Source: Rhyacichthys aspro
Lineage: Eukaryota; Chordata; Actinopteri; Gobiiformes; Rhyacichthyidae
Assembly: GCA_036850595.1 (NCBI GenBank)
Contig: CM072161.1
Location: 10,003,905 to 10,067,904, forward strand
Reading direction: 5' to 3'
DNA: 64,000 nucleotides
Notes under the pieces: generated by a model
The model's database searches: none
What the model was told of the DNA's origin: nothing
Seen by the model: only the letters and a program-made list of their open reading frames with translations
In this document: piece after piece, positions 11,540-23,626 of the stretch
How the letters are laid out: the number at the start of each line of letters is the position of its first letter
Position numbering within the stretch: position 1 is the first letter of the stretch
Position numbers and translations under genes: made by a program

Positions 11540-14500
11540 ATTCCTCTTCTCGTGTTGGAAAAGATACGAACAAGACGGAATAAAAGACGTCACACTGACT
11601 TCTTGGCGAAACATGAACTGCAAGATTTCCCTTTCGTAACTCGTCCTGTGGCACAGAGGTAGACATGAAGGAAGGCTATCCACCGCCTTGATGTGTTCAG
11701 ATAGCTTCAATGACAAAACTGAGCTACCTCCGTGTCCCAAAATCTGAGAATCTTCATCTGACAAGAGGCGGCCGTGAGCAGGGCAAGTCTCTCTCCTTTT
11801 TATCTTTTATCACATGTACAAACAACAGTCCTAACCCGGGCTGTTAACTCACTGCTGGGATTATTTGTTCATTAGCTACAAAGCGGCGCTGTGGTTAGCG
11901 TGTTAGCACATAGCAACCCAACCTGCTGAAAACATGGGGTTGTTTTGCCCTGGGTTTGTACTTTCAGGCTGTGCATAAGGACCGAACGACCTGAGAGTGG
12001 CACAGTTATGTTTTAAAGTTACATTAAGAATGTGGGTTATTATGTTAAGAGTACATTTTGCTTAACTAAGTTGTCTTTAATTATTTTAGTAACAAATATT
12101 GAATTATTTGCAGCTCTCCTTTAAGATTCACGCTGCCTGACAGGCAAACCTTCAGGCAAAATTAAATCACACGTGAGGGCGCTTTCGTGCAGCATCGGAT
12201 GTTTCTATACGTCTTGTAATTGTTTCATTTTAATATATAAAGAATTATTGTGACAAAATAATGTGAACACATTTTAAATATTAATAGGATTGTTTCATTC
12301 ATTTACTGTACACATTCTCTCCTTGGTAATATTTCCACTGCAGCATCACATTTTTTAACATCTATATCAAGTTTGAGTGTTTACAGACTATGACTAATGG
12401 GGGTTTGACATTTTTATGTTTAATATATTTTATTCTAATCAGCATTACAGCAAGAGGACATTTCTTTATAGTAATTTTCCAATCATCCCAGAATGACAGC
12501 CAAATACCTCTTTTGAAGACAAAAAATTTAATTGGGAGCCAGAAATTCTCGACTGATGTACAAAACAAAAAAACATGTTTGCTGCCAATAACCACAGAGC
12601 TCCTCAGAGAACTCATTTGTAAAATGGTTTCCCATGTTGCTCTTTGGCAGGTTGTTTCCATCATAGTGCGAGGTAATGACGTATGCATGGTTCATACTAA
12701 TTGGTTTGGGATACACCTCACAATGACAAACACACTTTACAGACAGGAGTGTAGATTGGATGAAAGGAAGCAGGGGGCACTGACATGAAATTCCACAGAT
12801 GCAAAGAAAAGTGTTACAGTGTTGAGATGCATCTGCTGTTTCACGCTCACCTTTTAGTTGGCCCCACTTTTTAAAACAGCCACACACTGATTTAATGGCA
12901 TCAGTGGAGTGTAGCAGAGGGCCTGAGTCGCTATGTTGAGATGTTGTCATGTTGGCCAAAACCAATTTCCCGGGAGCAGGAGGGAATTACATGGCACCCA
13001 CATTTGGGAGCATTGGTGTTATAGTAGAAAAAATTGTGTTTGCACAGCTTTTAACCTGATTGCATAAATAACTCTATAGATCCATGCAATTTCACAGATT
13101 AATACAACAAAAAATTACATGCAGTCCTTTTAAAATGACTATCTTTGTGGTATTTTTTTGATTGCATAATATATAAATAGTTATAAATACTGAGGATAGC
13201 TACATTTTGCCCTAGCCATATCAATATTTACTAGCTATAGGTCAGGTCAGTGGTTAATTTGAATGTTTAAGGAAGCTAGAAAACACTCTCCAGCTCAGTT
13301 TATAAGTTAATGTTGGTTAAGTCTAGAACTTGCCTGAGGATGTGGAGATGAGGAAAGGAAGAGGCTAAGGATCATCTGGCCTCCCAGCACTTGATCCAGA
13401 GGGATATAAGAGCGAGCTGGTCTCCTGGCTCTCGATGCTGGACTTGTCAAGAAGAGATGGTCAGACAGGGGCAACTTTGTAAAATCAAGTCCCTGCAGGC
13501 CTGGTGGAAAGAGGCCAATTAACCAAGGATTGAAGTAAAGTGAGAAAGCACAGCTGCACAGGGAGCAGGGCAGCTGCACCGCTTTCGTTATAGATACAGT
13601 GAGGACATTTTACTGTAATACTGCAATACTGCTCTGTATATATCTAAAACGGCCTTAAAAACATTGACTAATAAAAAGGCTTTGTAAAATGTATAAAATT
13701 GTACCAAGTACAACTGGTAGAGCCATCCTCTGATGTCAAATGTAAAAAAAAAAAATTTGACCTGTTTCCTACATTTCAAGTATTATTAATCAGTTACCCT
13801 ATTGCTTTTTAGTTTTTCACATATTTGTTCCTGTAAAAAGCTCTTACTGGGATGTATGTCATGTTTAAGCTCCCTGAGTGCTTTATGTTTTTTTAAGCTA
13901 GCCAATCCAAAAGCATTAGGATTCACAGCTGACTCACCAGCTTCTGCATTTTGATAAAAAAATGAGCCAAGTGTTGTCACAACTGAATCAACCTCTTGTT
14001 CAAATAGAGAATGGATTATGTCTGACACAAACATACAGCAAGAGATCCATAGGACTGAGTATTACGCCTGTCAGTGCGGTTTATAACGTGGTCCTGTTCT
14101 GTTTGGTTCACTATATGCCTTTTACTGGACTTGGGATTAGTCACAGTTTATTACAACAGTCAAAATAATCTGCAGCACTGTACCACTTTTTACTCAAGCC
14201 AAGTCTCTTTTTTTTATTGTTCTGGGAGTCACCAGGGGGCGACATTGCCATTTTTCCATTTCGTTTGGATTACAGCAGTCAAATCACTTGAGTTTTATTG
14301 GGAATGTGTAAAAGCACAAAGCTCTCTAAGATTTCGAAGTTCTTCTGTATGTATCAGTATATAACACTACAGGCAGTCATTAATGCCAACATCAGTAGCA
14401 TTTTACAAGTGTGATAAAAGTCAACACTTACACAGCTGCCACGCAACAATTGGAATCAATGATCAGCATTAACTAAAGAGTTCTTTTATTTACACTTTAT

Positions 14501-17500
14501 TTCTACAAAACATGATGAATATGGTTATAATGCAGTAGTGATTACATATAATCAGTATGCTGTGTATGACTAAACCTTTTGCAACAGTTCATGCAAAGAA
14601 TAAAGTGTGAGTCTATTGTCTGAGATTTGCTGTAAGGCTCTGAGGAGATAGGATCTAAATGGACATAAAATGAAGTATTTTATGAATCCATGAGGTTTGT
14701 GTTGGTTGTTTGGTGTGAAAATCAATGGGCTCCTGAGGGGGTGGCTGGGCTCTGATAGGCCTCTACTCCTCTTCACCGCAAAGCAGGAATCAGTCAAGGA
14801 TATTAATCTAAACATCAGTCATGCATGGGGTACGCCCCACAAGGAGAATCAGCCTGCTCATCCATGCATCTCCTGGGGGATGTAGTGGGGGAGTTGAATG
14901 GGTAAGTATGCTGGGGTATCTTCTCAGGAGATGTAATGTGGGCTGACTTTAGGCACACATATGATAAAACCCAAACTGAAGAGGTCTGCACTATCCAAAC
15001 TGAATATTCATGCCTGCTTCAGTGAATTACATTTGATCTATTTATGTCAGACAGGTCAAAGAAAAGCTTACTCCAGTTACCTGCAGGAAGCAATATACGA
15101 CTCCAGAGCAGGGAAAGTGGGCCGCCGTATTTCTGAGTAATATGTTAATGTATCTCATCTTATTGCAATCTAATCCTCCAGCAATAATAATAAGCCACAA
15201 GTAGCCGCACTATTGAAATTCAGGGACAGTCCATTTTCTTATTACCTGTGATATGCTGTATTTCATTTTCCCTCATCACCTTTTTTTTAAAATTTCTCCC
15301 TCTGCCTCGCTTTTTCTACTGCTCCACTGCTGTTTCATTTTCCCAAAGACAAGTACAGCTGTCGACTTGCTTCCTCCATGAGGATACTCCACAGTGACTG
15401 CAGGGCATTTGAGCTTTCCACTCCACAGCTAATGTAATGTAGCACGACTGCCTGCGTGCTAACTGCCACAGAAACCTGTCAGCATAGTCAATTTCAACTC
15501 ACTAATCAATTCAATAACATCAGCTACTGGTGATATTACAGTAAGGCAGATGAACTGGATATACCAGCATAAAAATGCACATTTAGTGAAATTATTCAGC
15601 TGGTTATCTGTTAAATGATACAAAGAAAGGTCTGCCAAAGCAAATCATTGCTGTCAGCAGACTTATGTTAAATCAAGTCTGTCCTCCAGTGACTGTACTT
15701 TAGTATACAAGTAGGTCATGACATATTTACTTACAAATTCATTTGTTAGTCTGAGGCCAAGGGGTCTTCACTTGTCCCAGCAGCAGAGAGCAGTGTCAAA
15801 ACCAAAAGTCAGATGAATAGCCTGGTTGTAGTATTTGGACCAGTCCATCTGTTCCTTTATGCTTGAAAAATCAGCAGAGGTCTAGGAGCTGTCTTCTCCA
15901 AGGCAAACACAATGGCAGCACTTTTAACAATTCAAATGGAATTCATTTAATATTACAATTTTGCTTTGTATACATAAGCTGGAATAAAACGACTTCAGTG
16001 CACAGTGAATCAGAGTTTGGAGCACATAATCTGTCAGTTCAAATAAAAATGACAGCAGAGGAATGTCAAAATATCAGTAATCAAAACAGGCAATGCATCT
16101 GTTATGCTAAGATCAAGTGTAATTTAACCATAAACTGAATCATATAAGCTGTTATATAGTATTAAACTTTAAGAATAGATGCACTGACTGCGTAGTGTTT
16201 GTAGGTTTAAGTGACACAAGTAATATTCTGCATTTCTCATAATACATGTGACGAAAATGATGATCTGCACTTCTGTAACCCAACTAGTTATGGTACAGTA
16301 ACCCCACTCATCATTTCATCAACTACTGCATTGAATTCAATCAATTAGCACATTACATAGGAGCACAATCTCATCTCTCATTAAACACAGAAACACCTTC
16401 ACTGTAAAAAATCAGTTTTCATTAGTTGCAGCTGTTGGGAAGTTAATTAAAGTCTTTGTTCTTCTCTGTATGTGAAATAATGAATTTTCTGTGTATTTTG
16501 TTTTAAAGTACACAGAATTGTTTGCATAATTACCTTTGCTGCAGGACAAAAAAATAACAACAAAGCCTTTTCACCGAAGGCCTTGTGGTAGACCTTGAGG
16601 GAACTGGTACCTGAACTAATCCTTTAGTGGTAGAAATATTTCTGTGTAGTTTCTTCAGCATGAATAATCCTCTATGACCAAGCTCAGACTGTCAAAATTT
16701 AGAGAGCCTGCTAAATAGGGCTAGCTGTAGCATTTTGTACTTTGGTGGAACAATTAGTCAATCAATTGAGTCGTTCAACTATTATCCAATATGAGGCATG
16801 AGGCTCTAGGTTGAAAAGGACAAGCAAATTGGAAAGGAGGTGCTCCAAAGCAATTGCTTCATTTACAGTTAATAATACTTCCCTGTCAGCGGTATCCATT
16901 GGCTTAAAGGTCAGACTTCAGAAAGCTACTAAAACAGGTCTGACTAACTGAACTCCCTGCCACATCATTTGCATACTCATGGACTGACCAAAAAAAAAAC
17001 TATTAATACTCCCCTCATATTCTTCTTTGTCATACTTTTTGGCATGCTTTGAACCATTATTTTTATTTGCATTTTTATATTTGGCCGTACGTTTAGGAGT
17101 ATTGAACGGTATTATGTCCTGTAGCCTAGCCGTCACACTAGCCTAGCCTAAAGGTGAGCAACCTAACGGCTATCACATGCTTTCCAGTTACAAATAGTTA
17201 TTAAACTGTATGTTTTTTTTTAGTTAACAGCAAGCTTAGTTTTTTCCCCCATACAATTTATACTTTCTCTGTTGTGTAATATGTAATACGATCTGTGATA
17301 CATACCGTATTTTTCGGGCTATAAAGCGCACCGGATTATAAGGCGCATTAAGTGAAACAAAACGTGTGTCAGATAAATCGAACTTTACTCAACTGATTCA
17401 CAATAACTCCCAACAGTGACAGTTGTAACACATGAAATACAAAACAATACACTCACTTTTTCAGTTCATTCCTCTTTCTATTCCTTATACACACACCTTA

Positions 17501-18300
17501 ATATTACCGGTATGTTGAAGTACAGTACGTATCACTCCGCGAGGCTCCTGACTACGGTAGCCGCAATGCTCCGCTAATACATCAAGCGATGAGGCTCCGT
17601 AGTTTACTAAAGTCGTGCTAAAACATTTTGACAGATTTTTGAGCGCCGTGTACCACATAAAATCGGTCAATAAGCACAACCAGAATAAATACATAAGGCG
17701 CACTGTCGATTTTTGAGAAAATGTAATGACTTTAAGTGCGGCTTATAGCCCGAAAAATACGGTATGCATTTCTCATTTCAAAAAGTTTTAGCTAGTTTGC
17801 TGTTTTGGCTAGTTTTAGCATCATTTTGGGATTTGCAACCACTGCTTCAATTTTTTAAAAAGTCTACTGTTGGCGAGGCTAAATTATACTATGTAGCTAG
17901 TAATGTATTTCTGATGTATTTCTTGTTTTTCCCTTTTGCTATATGCTCTTGCAACAGGTGAAGTTCTTGTTTGCATTACATTTTGCTACTTGATATAGGC
18001 ATACCATATATTATTTAATACCAGAACTATATATTAGGCCTGTCTGTATTTGTAATGTGAACCTTCATTGATTTGTATTCACGTAGGCTCTGCAGTCCAC
18101 CACTGAGTTGAATTACTAAAATGAGAGGAAGCCTGACTGTATTACAAGCTTTCTTCCTGTGCGTTTGAGATTGAAGACTCCCAAGTGGCTCTCGGTTGAC
18201 CTGTCTTTTACGACATCTCTGGACTGCAGCATTCATGGTAATGTTTTTCCATTAAGTGAAACCTGCAGTGTATTTGATCAAACACTCAATCACACTAACA
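11540..18300. other. Intergenic region between tmem164 5' side and gabra3 3' end
   Basis: Holds the tmem164 5' UTR and probably its promoter at the left (a modest CpG cluster at about 11760-11900, including GGCGGCCG and AGCGGCGC). The rest is AT-rich intergenic DNA. Several frames are open around 12362-12965 on both strands, but none resembles a known protein. The only clear element is the transposon copy at 17305-17762. Confidence 0.55.
17305..17762. mobile_element. Non-autonomous DNA transposon with CCGTATTTTTCGG ends (458 bp)
   Basis: Left end CCGTATTTTTCGGGCTATAA and right end whose reverse complement is identical over those 20 bases, flanked by TA on each side (17303-17304, 17763-17764). 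Sub-terminal motifs AAGCGCACCGGATTATAAGG and GACAGTGCGCCTTAT (inverted) are characteristic of a repeat family seen in many fish genomes. No transposase is present. I do not assign a superfamily. Confidence 0.85.
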
Positions 18301-18304
18301 GACA

Positions 18305-21300
18305 CATGAAAGCACTTCATCTTTATTCACTGTAAAGAGCAGCAACTCCTGGATAAATGGATGGCAACAATTTATCAGTAGCCCCACAAATAGCCAGTAA
18401 TAAAAGAAAGGTGGGCATGTAAACAGAGGTTAAAAACAGTAAGGGAACATTTTGATGCCTGTCGGGATTTGCCTGACAACAGAAGAACAGAAGACAGTGG
18501 AGATATGTTATCAGCTTTCTCCTCTCAAAACATCTTGCGTTTGATTTAGTGAGAGGGTCATAATGCTAAATTCAGGTCAGAAAGATGCGCTTTAGCCCTA
18601 TTTGTATTTTTAGCGTTAGCATCCATTGCTAACTAATTACTGAGGTTATCTGGTTCTACAATGGCTCTAAGTTAGCATTTCTATCATGTAAAAATAATCT
18701 CATCATACTACTGTCAGCGTGAAAATCATATATTGTGAGTCTTTGGGGCATTTGTCATATGTCTTTGATTTGTGCACCTGTTTGTACAAATGTGACTATT
18801 TATAGTGTGTGTGTTTTGGGTATAGGTTCACATGCTATGACTATGTAAAATCCTTCTATTTTTGTACTTCTCCTTGTTGTATTGCCTTTACAAACTGGAC
18901 AGTAGCTCCAGTTTAACATAGCGTTCACTTGGCTATTTACGACTGTACACATTACATTTTTGTCTTTTTTTTCATTTTGAGACGAGACAAAAAGCACAAT
19001 ACTGGTGCAGCACACAAGCACAAAGCACTGTACTGTCCTAGGAGTAGTGGTATGAACAATTGCCACTGAATTTATAATGAATTGTTTCATTTCTTATAGC
19101 AAGCACAGGCAAGCAAACAACCTTATCTGTCCATTTGGGGGGTTTTAGAGAGCTCATTTTCCCTGGCAAGCTGAGAAAGATTTAGCATTTTAGCTTTAAG
19201 CATAATGGCGTTCCTGTGCAGTCGAAGGCACCTATGGGCAGTCAAACTGGACTGCAGCCAGACGGCAACAGAAACCTTCGAAGTCACTAGACAACTGCAC
19301 AGTCCTGTTTATTAGCACACTCAGTAATGTGCACTTCAAAGTCTTCTGCCTCAGGTAGTAAAATGTCATTACAAAAAAATCAAAGCTTTAGGGACGAATC
19401 TTGGCAGTGTTACAGAAGGGCTTTCAATATTTGCAATTTTTTTTTGCCATAATGCTAATTCACTTACTAGTTTGAATGGCTAAAACTTTGCTGCATCTTC
19501 AGACTAGAGTTCACCGGTGCAGCATATTAACATGTCTCTGTACAAGCAAAATAGTACTCCGTTTACCACTGCACTAGTCCACATTTACTCAGTTGCCCTG
19601 ACAGCATTTAGAGTCAGTAATGTCTTTAACTCCAACCCTGAAGATACCAGGATAGATATGACGTTTAAATTTCTGTACAACAGTAAACATATTCAGTTCA
19701 GTTATGTAACACTGACGCACAACATTAGATCTCTAAAAGATGAGCTCATGAAAATGTGCACATTTAGGAAATGTGTTGTATCTTGGCAGTTTTTTGTCAT
19801 GTGCAGGGACATTGTCACTGCAGTTCCACCATTGTCAAAGGACTGTGCTTTGCTGTAAGTTTATTTTTCTTTTTGGATCTGAAATGGCAAAACCTCATCT
19901 AATACCACAAACCAAATAACTTGCATGCACATTCCTGTTTTACGTAGGCATTAGATCCCACCATCTTGAATATTTGCATGTTTGAGGCTTGAATGTGACC
20001 AAGAAGGGCCCTGTAACTCCAAGACAAATACAACATCCCTTTAATCCCCATTTCCATTTGCTACATCTCATACAGTAAGCACACAATAAGCAGGCGACCA
20101 ATGGAGTCCTGTCGCTGAGCATACAGAGAGCAAGTTCCCAACAAAACACCAAGTCCTCTTTCCTGGAGCTGTGTTTGCTGAAGCCTTTGATCTCTCAATG
20201 CATATGGACATGCAGTGAAATTGCTGGACGGAGAAAACAGTGTACAACTCTGCTTGCAGACGCTGCTAATTCACAGTTAGGTTTGAATAGTGCACAAGGT
20301 ACTGCTCCATGGATATTATCTCTACTGTACATTTACAAATACCATAACACCAAGTGTTACAGAGCTCAATGTAAGACAGCAGTAATTATCCCATGTAAAA
20401 ATAAATGACATGACATATCCATATTCACTAAAACTATTGGAATTGATTTCACAATATCTACAAATTCACAACTTAGTTACAGTATTCTGTGCAGTCATTA
20501 TAATCTGTAATAATTTATGTAATTTATCTATTTGTCTACAGCTTTCTATCCATCCAGAGATTTGTATCAGTGCTGTACAGGTTATGTCGTATAAAACATA
20601 TAATTCTTAATGCTACTGTATAGCATAAATATACTTATAATATACTTTGAATAATCTGTATCTTATTGAATGGCATGTTTTGCTGAGGATTACTCTGGCC
20701 CTTTAAGGAAAAATGATTTAGTGAAAAACAGCAACATAACAAGAACACAATTATCTCTATTGTATTATTTGTGTCAATAATCATACTATTTCTTTGAGTT
20801 AACACTGATATTTGGCAATTGATGTAGTTTGGTTCACGACAGTTTGTTTGTTTGAGATGTTTTGATGACACAAGCTAACAATATTTGAGCCACAGAGGTG
20901 ATGGTTATGTGATTCTGAAAGTGTCTTTCCTTCTTTTTGCCATCCACAGATGCATATTGTGCTCTGCATATCACACATTCACTTTGGACCATTAAGGAAA
21001 TATTCATATTGTTGTGAGTGTGCAAAATGTTTAGACTATGCCCAATACCGACATATAATCTTTTAAAGTCTAAAAATACACACAATAAAATAGTCTGTTT
21101 AGCTGAAGTTAATGTTTATGTTTACTGTATGTACGTATTAAGTACAATAGCACTCTATCCATGTTATTCCATTTGTAACTTCTGTGCTGGAGGTGAATTT
21201 CAGGGGCTTGGGCATACAGCCAGAAGCCAGCACAGTGTGTGTTTGTGCACTAAGCTAGACCTTTGCTTAAATCTGTGTAAAACCAAATGAGGGTAAAACA

Positions 21301-23311
21301 CTTTCAGATCTTTGTGCCAGCCCTAAATTAGCATCACATCAATATGCACCAGTCCTTTACGGATGTGTGTTCATGTCGATGCTGCTGACGTTAGGGTAAG
21401 TAAGAGTGATGAACTACACAAACATTGATTCTAAGCCATAGACAGTGTGACAAACATCATTGCTGGAGGTTGCAGACATTTACGTGTACAGATTGTCATG
21501 CATTAACCTATGACTGATACATTGTACATGGTCGGGGTATTAATACAACTTTAGTGAGGCCACAACACTGTTCAGTCATTTACCTATGCTTACTACTGAT
21601 CTAGTGGACAGTATGTAGTGGGACTGAAACAGAAAATGCCCTTCAAAGACAATAGAATTAAATAAATGCAAAATGTGCATTAACAACGGCAATATAAATA
21701 TCAAAAGTCACAAAAACATGTTTAAACATACAGTAAAATCAGTCATTACAACAAAAAATGTCACAAACAAACTGAAAACAAGATGGAGACAACTGCCACA
21801 ACTAGAGACTATCCCATCTTTAATTAATTTGATTGTAAAGAAACTGTGACTGTTCAGTGTAATTCAAACAGGATTCCAATTGGGACTTATCTCTTTAAAC
21901 TGAGCATGCAGTCTCCAGTGATGGAGTGTCTCTTTCATTGAATAAAGCATGGTATGAGTAAGACATAGTGGCTTTTGTTGTTCAATTTAATAATGAATAA
22001 TGATGTAGTATATGTAAACCATAAAGCCAACACCAAAAACTTTACACTATAAGTTCAATAACACAACATAAGTTAAGTAAAATGCTTATAAACTAATAAT
22101 GGCTGCAGATGACTGCAGACTGATTTAAAGAAAAAAGGCACAGTGTGCCTGTCTTTGATACACAAAAAAACAACAAAAAAACAACGGACTTGGGTCTGAG
22201 GTAATGGTGGTAGAAGTTAATAGGTTTGCTCGGCTCATAGAGACAGCACAACATGAATGCACATGATATTGACATTTGTTGTGGAATATGCCGGGTCCTT
22301 TAAATTGCTTCTATCTTTTTACAGGCAAAGGCCTGTTAACCTTTATCACAAAGGGCAGTTTTATACTTGGTCTCCATGACCACAAGCTTGGATGGGTGGG
22401 GCTCGACTAAAACTGAAGTGTGACAAGCCTGTGGACACCAGTATATATTTACATACATGTTATATACAAACAGACCTTTGTGCATTAGTGTGTCCTGTAA
22501 TGTGAGTATTACTGTCTCAAAGCCTTTTTCTTTATGGTGTCTGTATTCACCAAGGCACTCTCTGTCATTGAACATACTCAGCCAGTTAAAACAATAAGAT
22601 CCAGTAGACAAGAAAATGTACAGGCACACTCATGGGATGTGAAATTCTAGATGAAACTGTTTGGTCTGTTGAGATTCAGTGTGAGCTGAAGGCCAGACAC
22701 TGACGATTATTAATAATGTTTCTATGGGACCATACAGGCTGCCCCCGGCTATTAGTGCACAGTAAAACTGCCACCGAATGGCTCACTTGGCATTTTCTAA
22801 TGCGTCCGTGTCTCTTTGTGTGTGTGCATGCATGTTAACTGGATGGATGCATCATAACCCTATTGTTGGTAATGAGCTACAATGAAAACTTCAAACGCAT
22901 GCTTGCTCAAACTTATTATAAGCAAAGTGCAAACATGTCAAAACATAGTGGAAACACAATTTGACTACTCTACAAAATGGCAGGCAATTGAGATACAGCA
23001 AAGGAACACTTGGTTATTCACAACAGGGGCAGGGCCAGAGCTTAGAGTGAAGAAAGAAATACCACACACAAACAGTTGTGAGATGAAAATGTGCTGCCTC
23101 CAATGTCCACAACTACACGTGAATCTATTGAATGTTCAAATTTGCCTTCCATCTACATGGACGTGCAAAATATCAAATTCTTAAGAAAACAGACGTCTTT
23201 AACATTCAAGCACATATTCTTGAACTCACGCACACACTCAGTAAGATGTGATGGACTTGGCCTCCTGCAAACTCCAACCTTCGAACCACACTAGATTAGG
23301 ATGGTATTTGG
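18305..23311 (-). other. gabra3: Candidate gabra3 3' UTR (about 5 kb)
   Basis: From the gabra3 stop to a minus-strand AATAAA at 18327-18322. That signal is followed within 20-45 nt by a GT-rich stretch (TGTGTCTGTTAGTGTG), a textbook cleavage and polyadenylation context. No exon or repeat interrupts the interval. A second AATAAA at 19865-19860 could give a shorter form. A Pumilio-type TGTAAATA lies at 22453-22446. Long 3' UTRs are common in neuronal receptor genes. The extent is inferred, with no transcript evidence. Confidence 0.5.
18322..18327 (-). terminator. gabra3: Poly(A) signal AATAAA, likely for gabra3
   Basis: AATAAA on the minus strand with a downstream GT-rich element; the best such context left of the gabra3 stop codon. 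Confidence 0.5.
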
Positions 23312-23626
23312 TCAGATTCCATTTAGGTTGTTAGCCTTCATGATAGCAGGCTTTCTGTTGACGTATGTTGCCCAGTAGCCTAGGTTGAAGATGAAGAAGA
23401 GAACTGGGAAAATGATGCGTGAAATTTTGTCCACTATGCTGACGCGGTTGTAGGACTTCTTTGCCTCTGTGTAAGGGTCATCAACTTTTAAGTGTGAGTG
23501 TTTGGCTGATGCTACGGTGGCACTCTTGGAAATGGTCGTCAAACCTTGGTCTTTGAGAGCGTAGGTCGTTCCAACAATGTTGAAGGTGTTGTTTGCTTTT
23601 TTGGTCAAAACAGCTGATTCTCTTCT
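23312..23626 (-). CDS. gabra3: gabra3 last coding exon: intracellular loop and TM4
   Basis: Acceptor TCCTTTCAG, phase 0, TGA at 23314-23312. Encodes RRESAVL, the alpha-3-like TFNIVGTTY, a Ser/Thr/Lys-rich loop (TISKSATVASAK), KSYNRVSIVDKISRI and TM4 (IIFPVLFFIFNLGYWATYV), ending LNGI. Confidence 0.95.
   Translation of the reverse strand, partial: RRESAVLTKKANNTFNIVGTTYALKDQGLTTISKSATVASAKHSHLKVDDPYTEAKKSYNRVSIVDKISRIIFPVLFFIFNLGYWATYVNRKPAIMKANNLNGI

Noticed and set aside
12362..12965. Overlapping long reading frames on both strands (up to 145 codons) in the intergenic region
   Set aside because: No recognisable domain, no supporting splice structure, and openness in several frames at once points to chance in AT-rich DNA.
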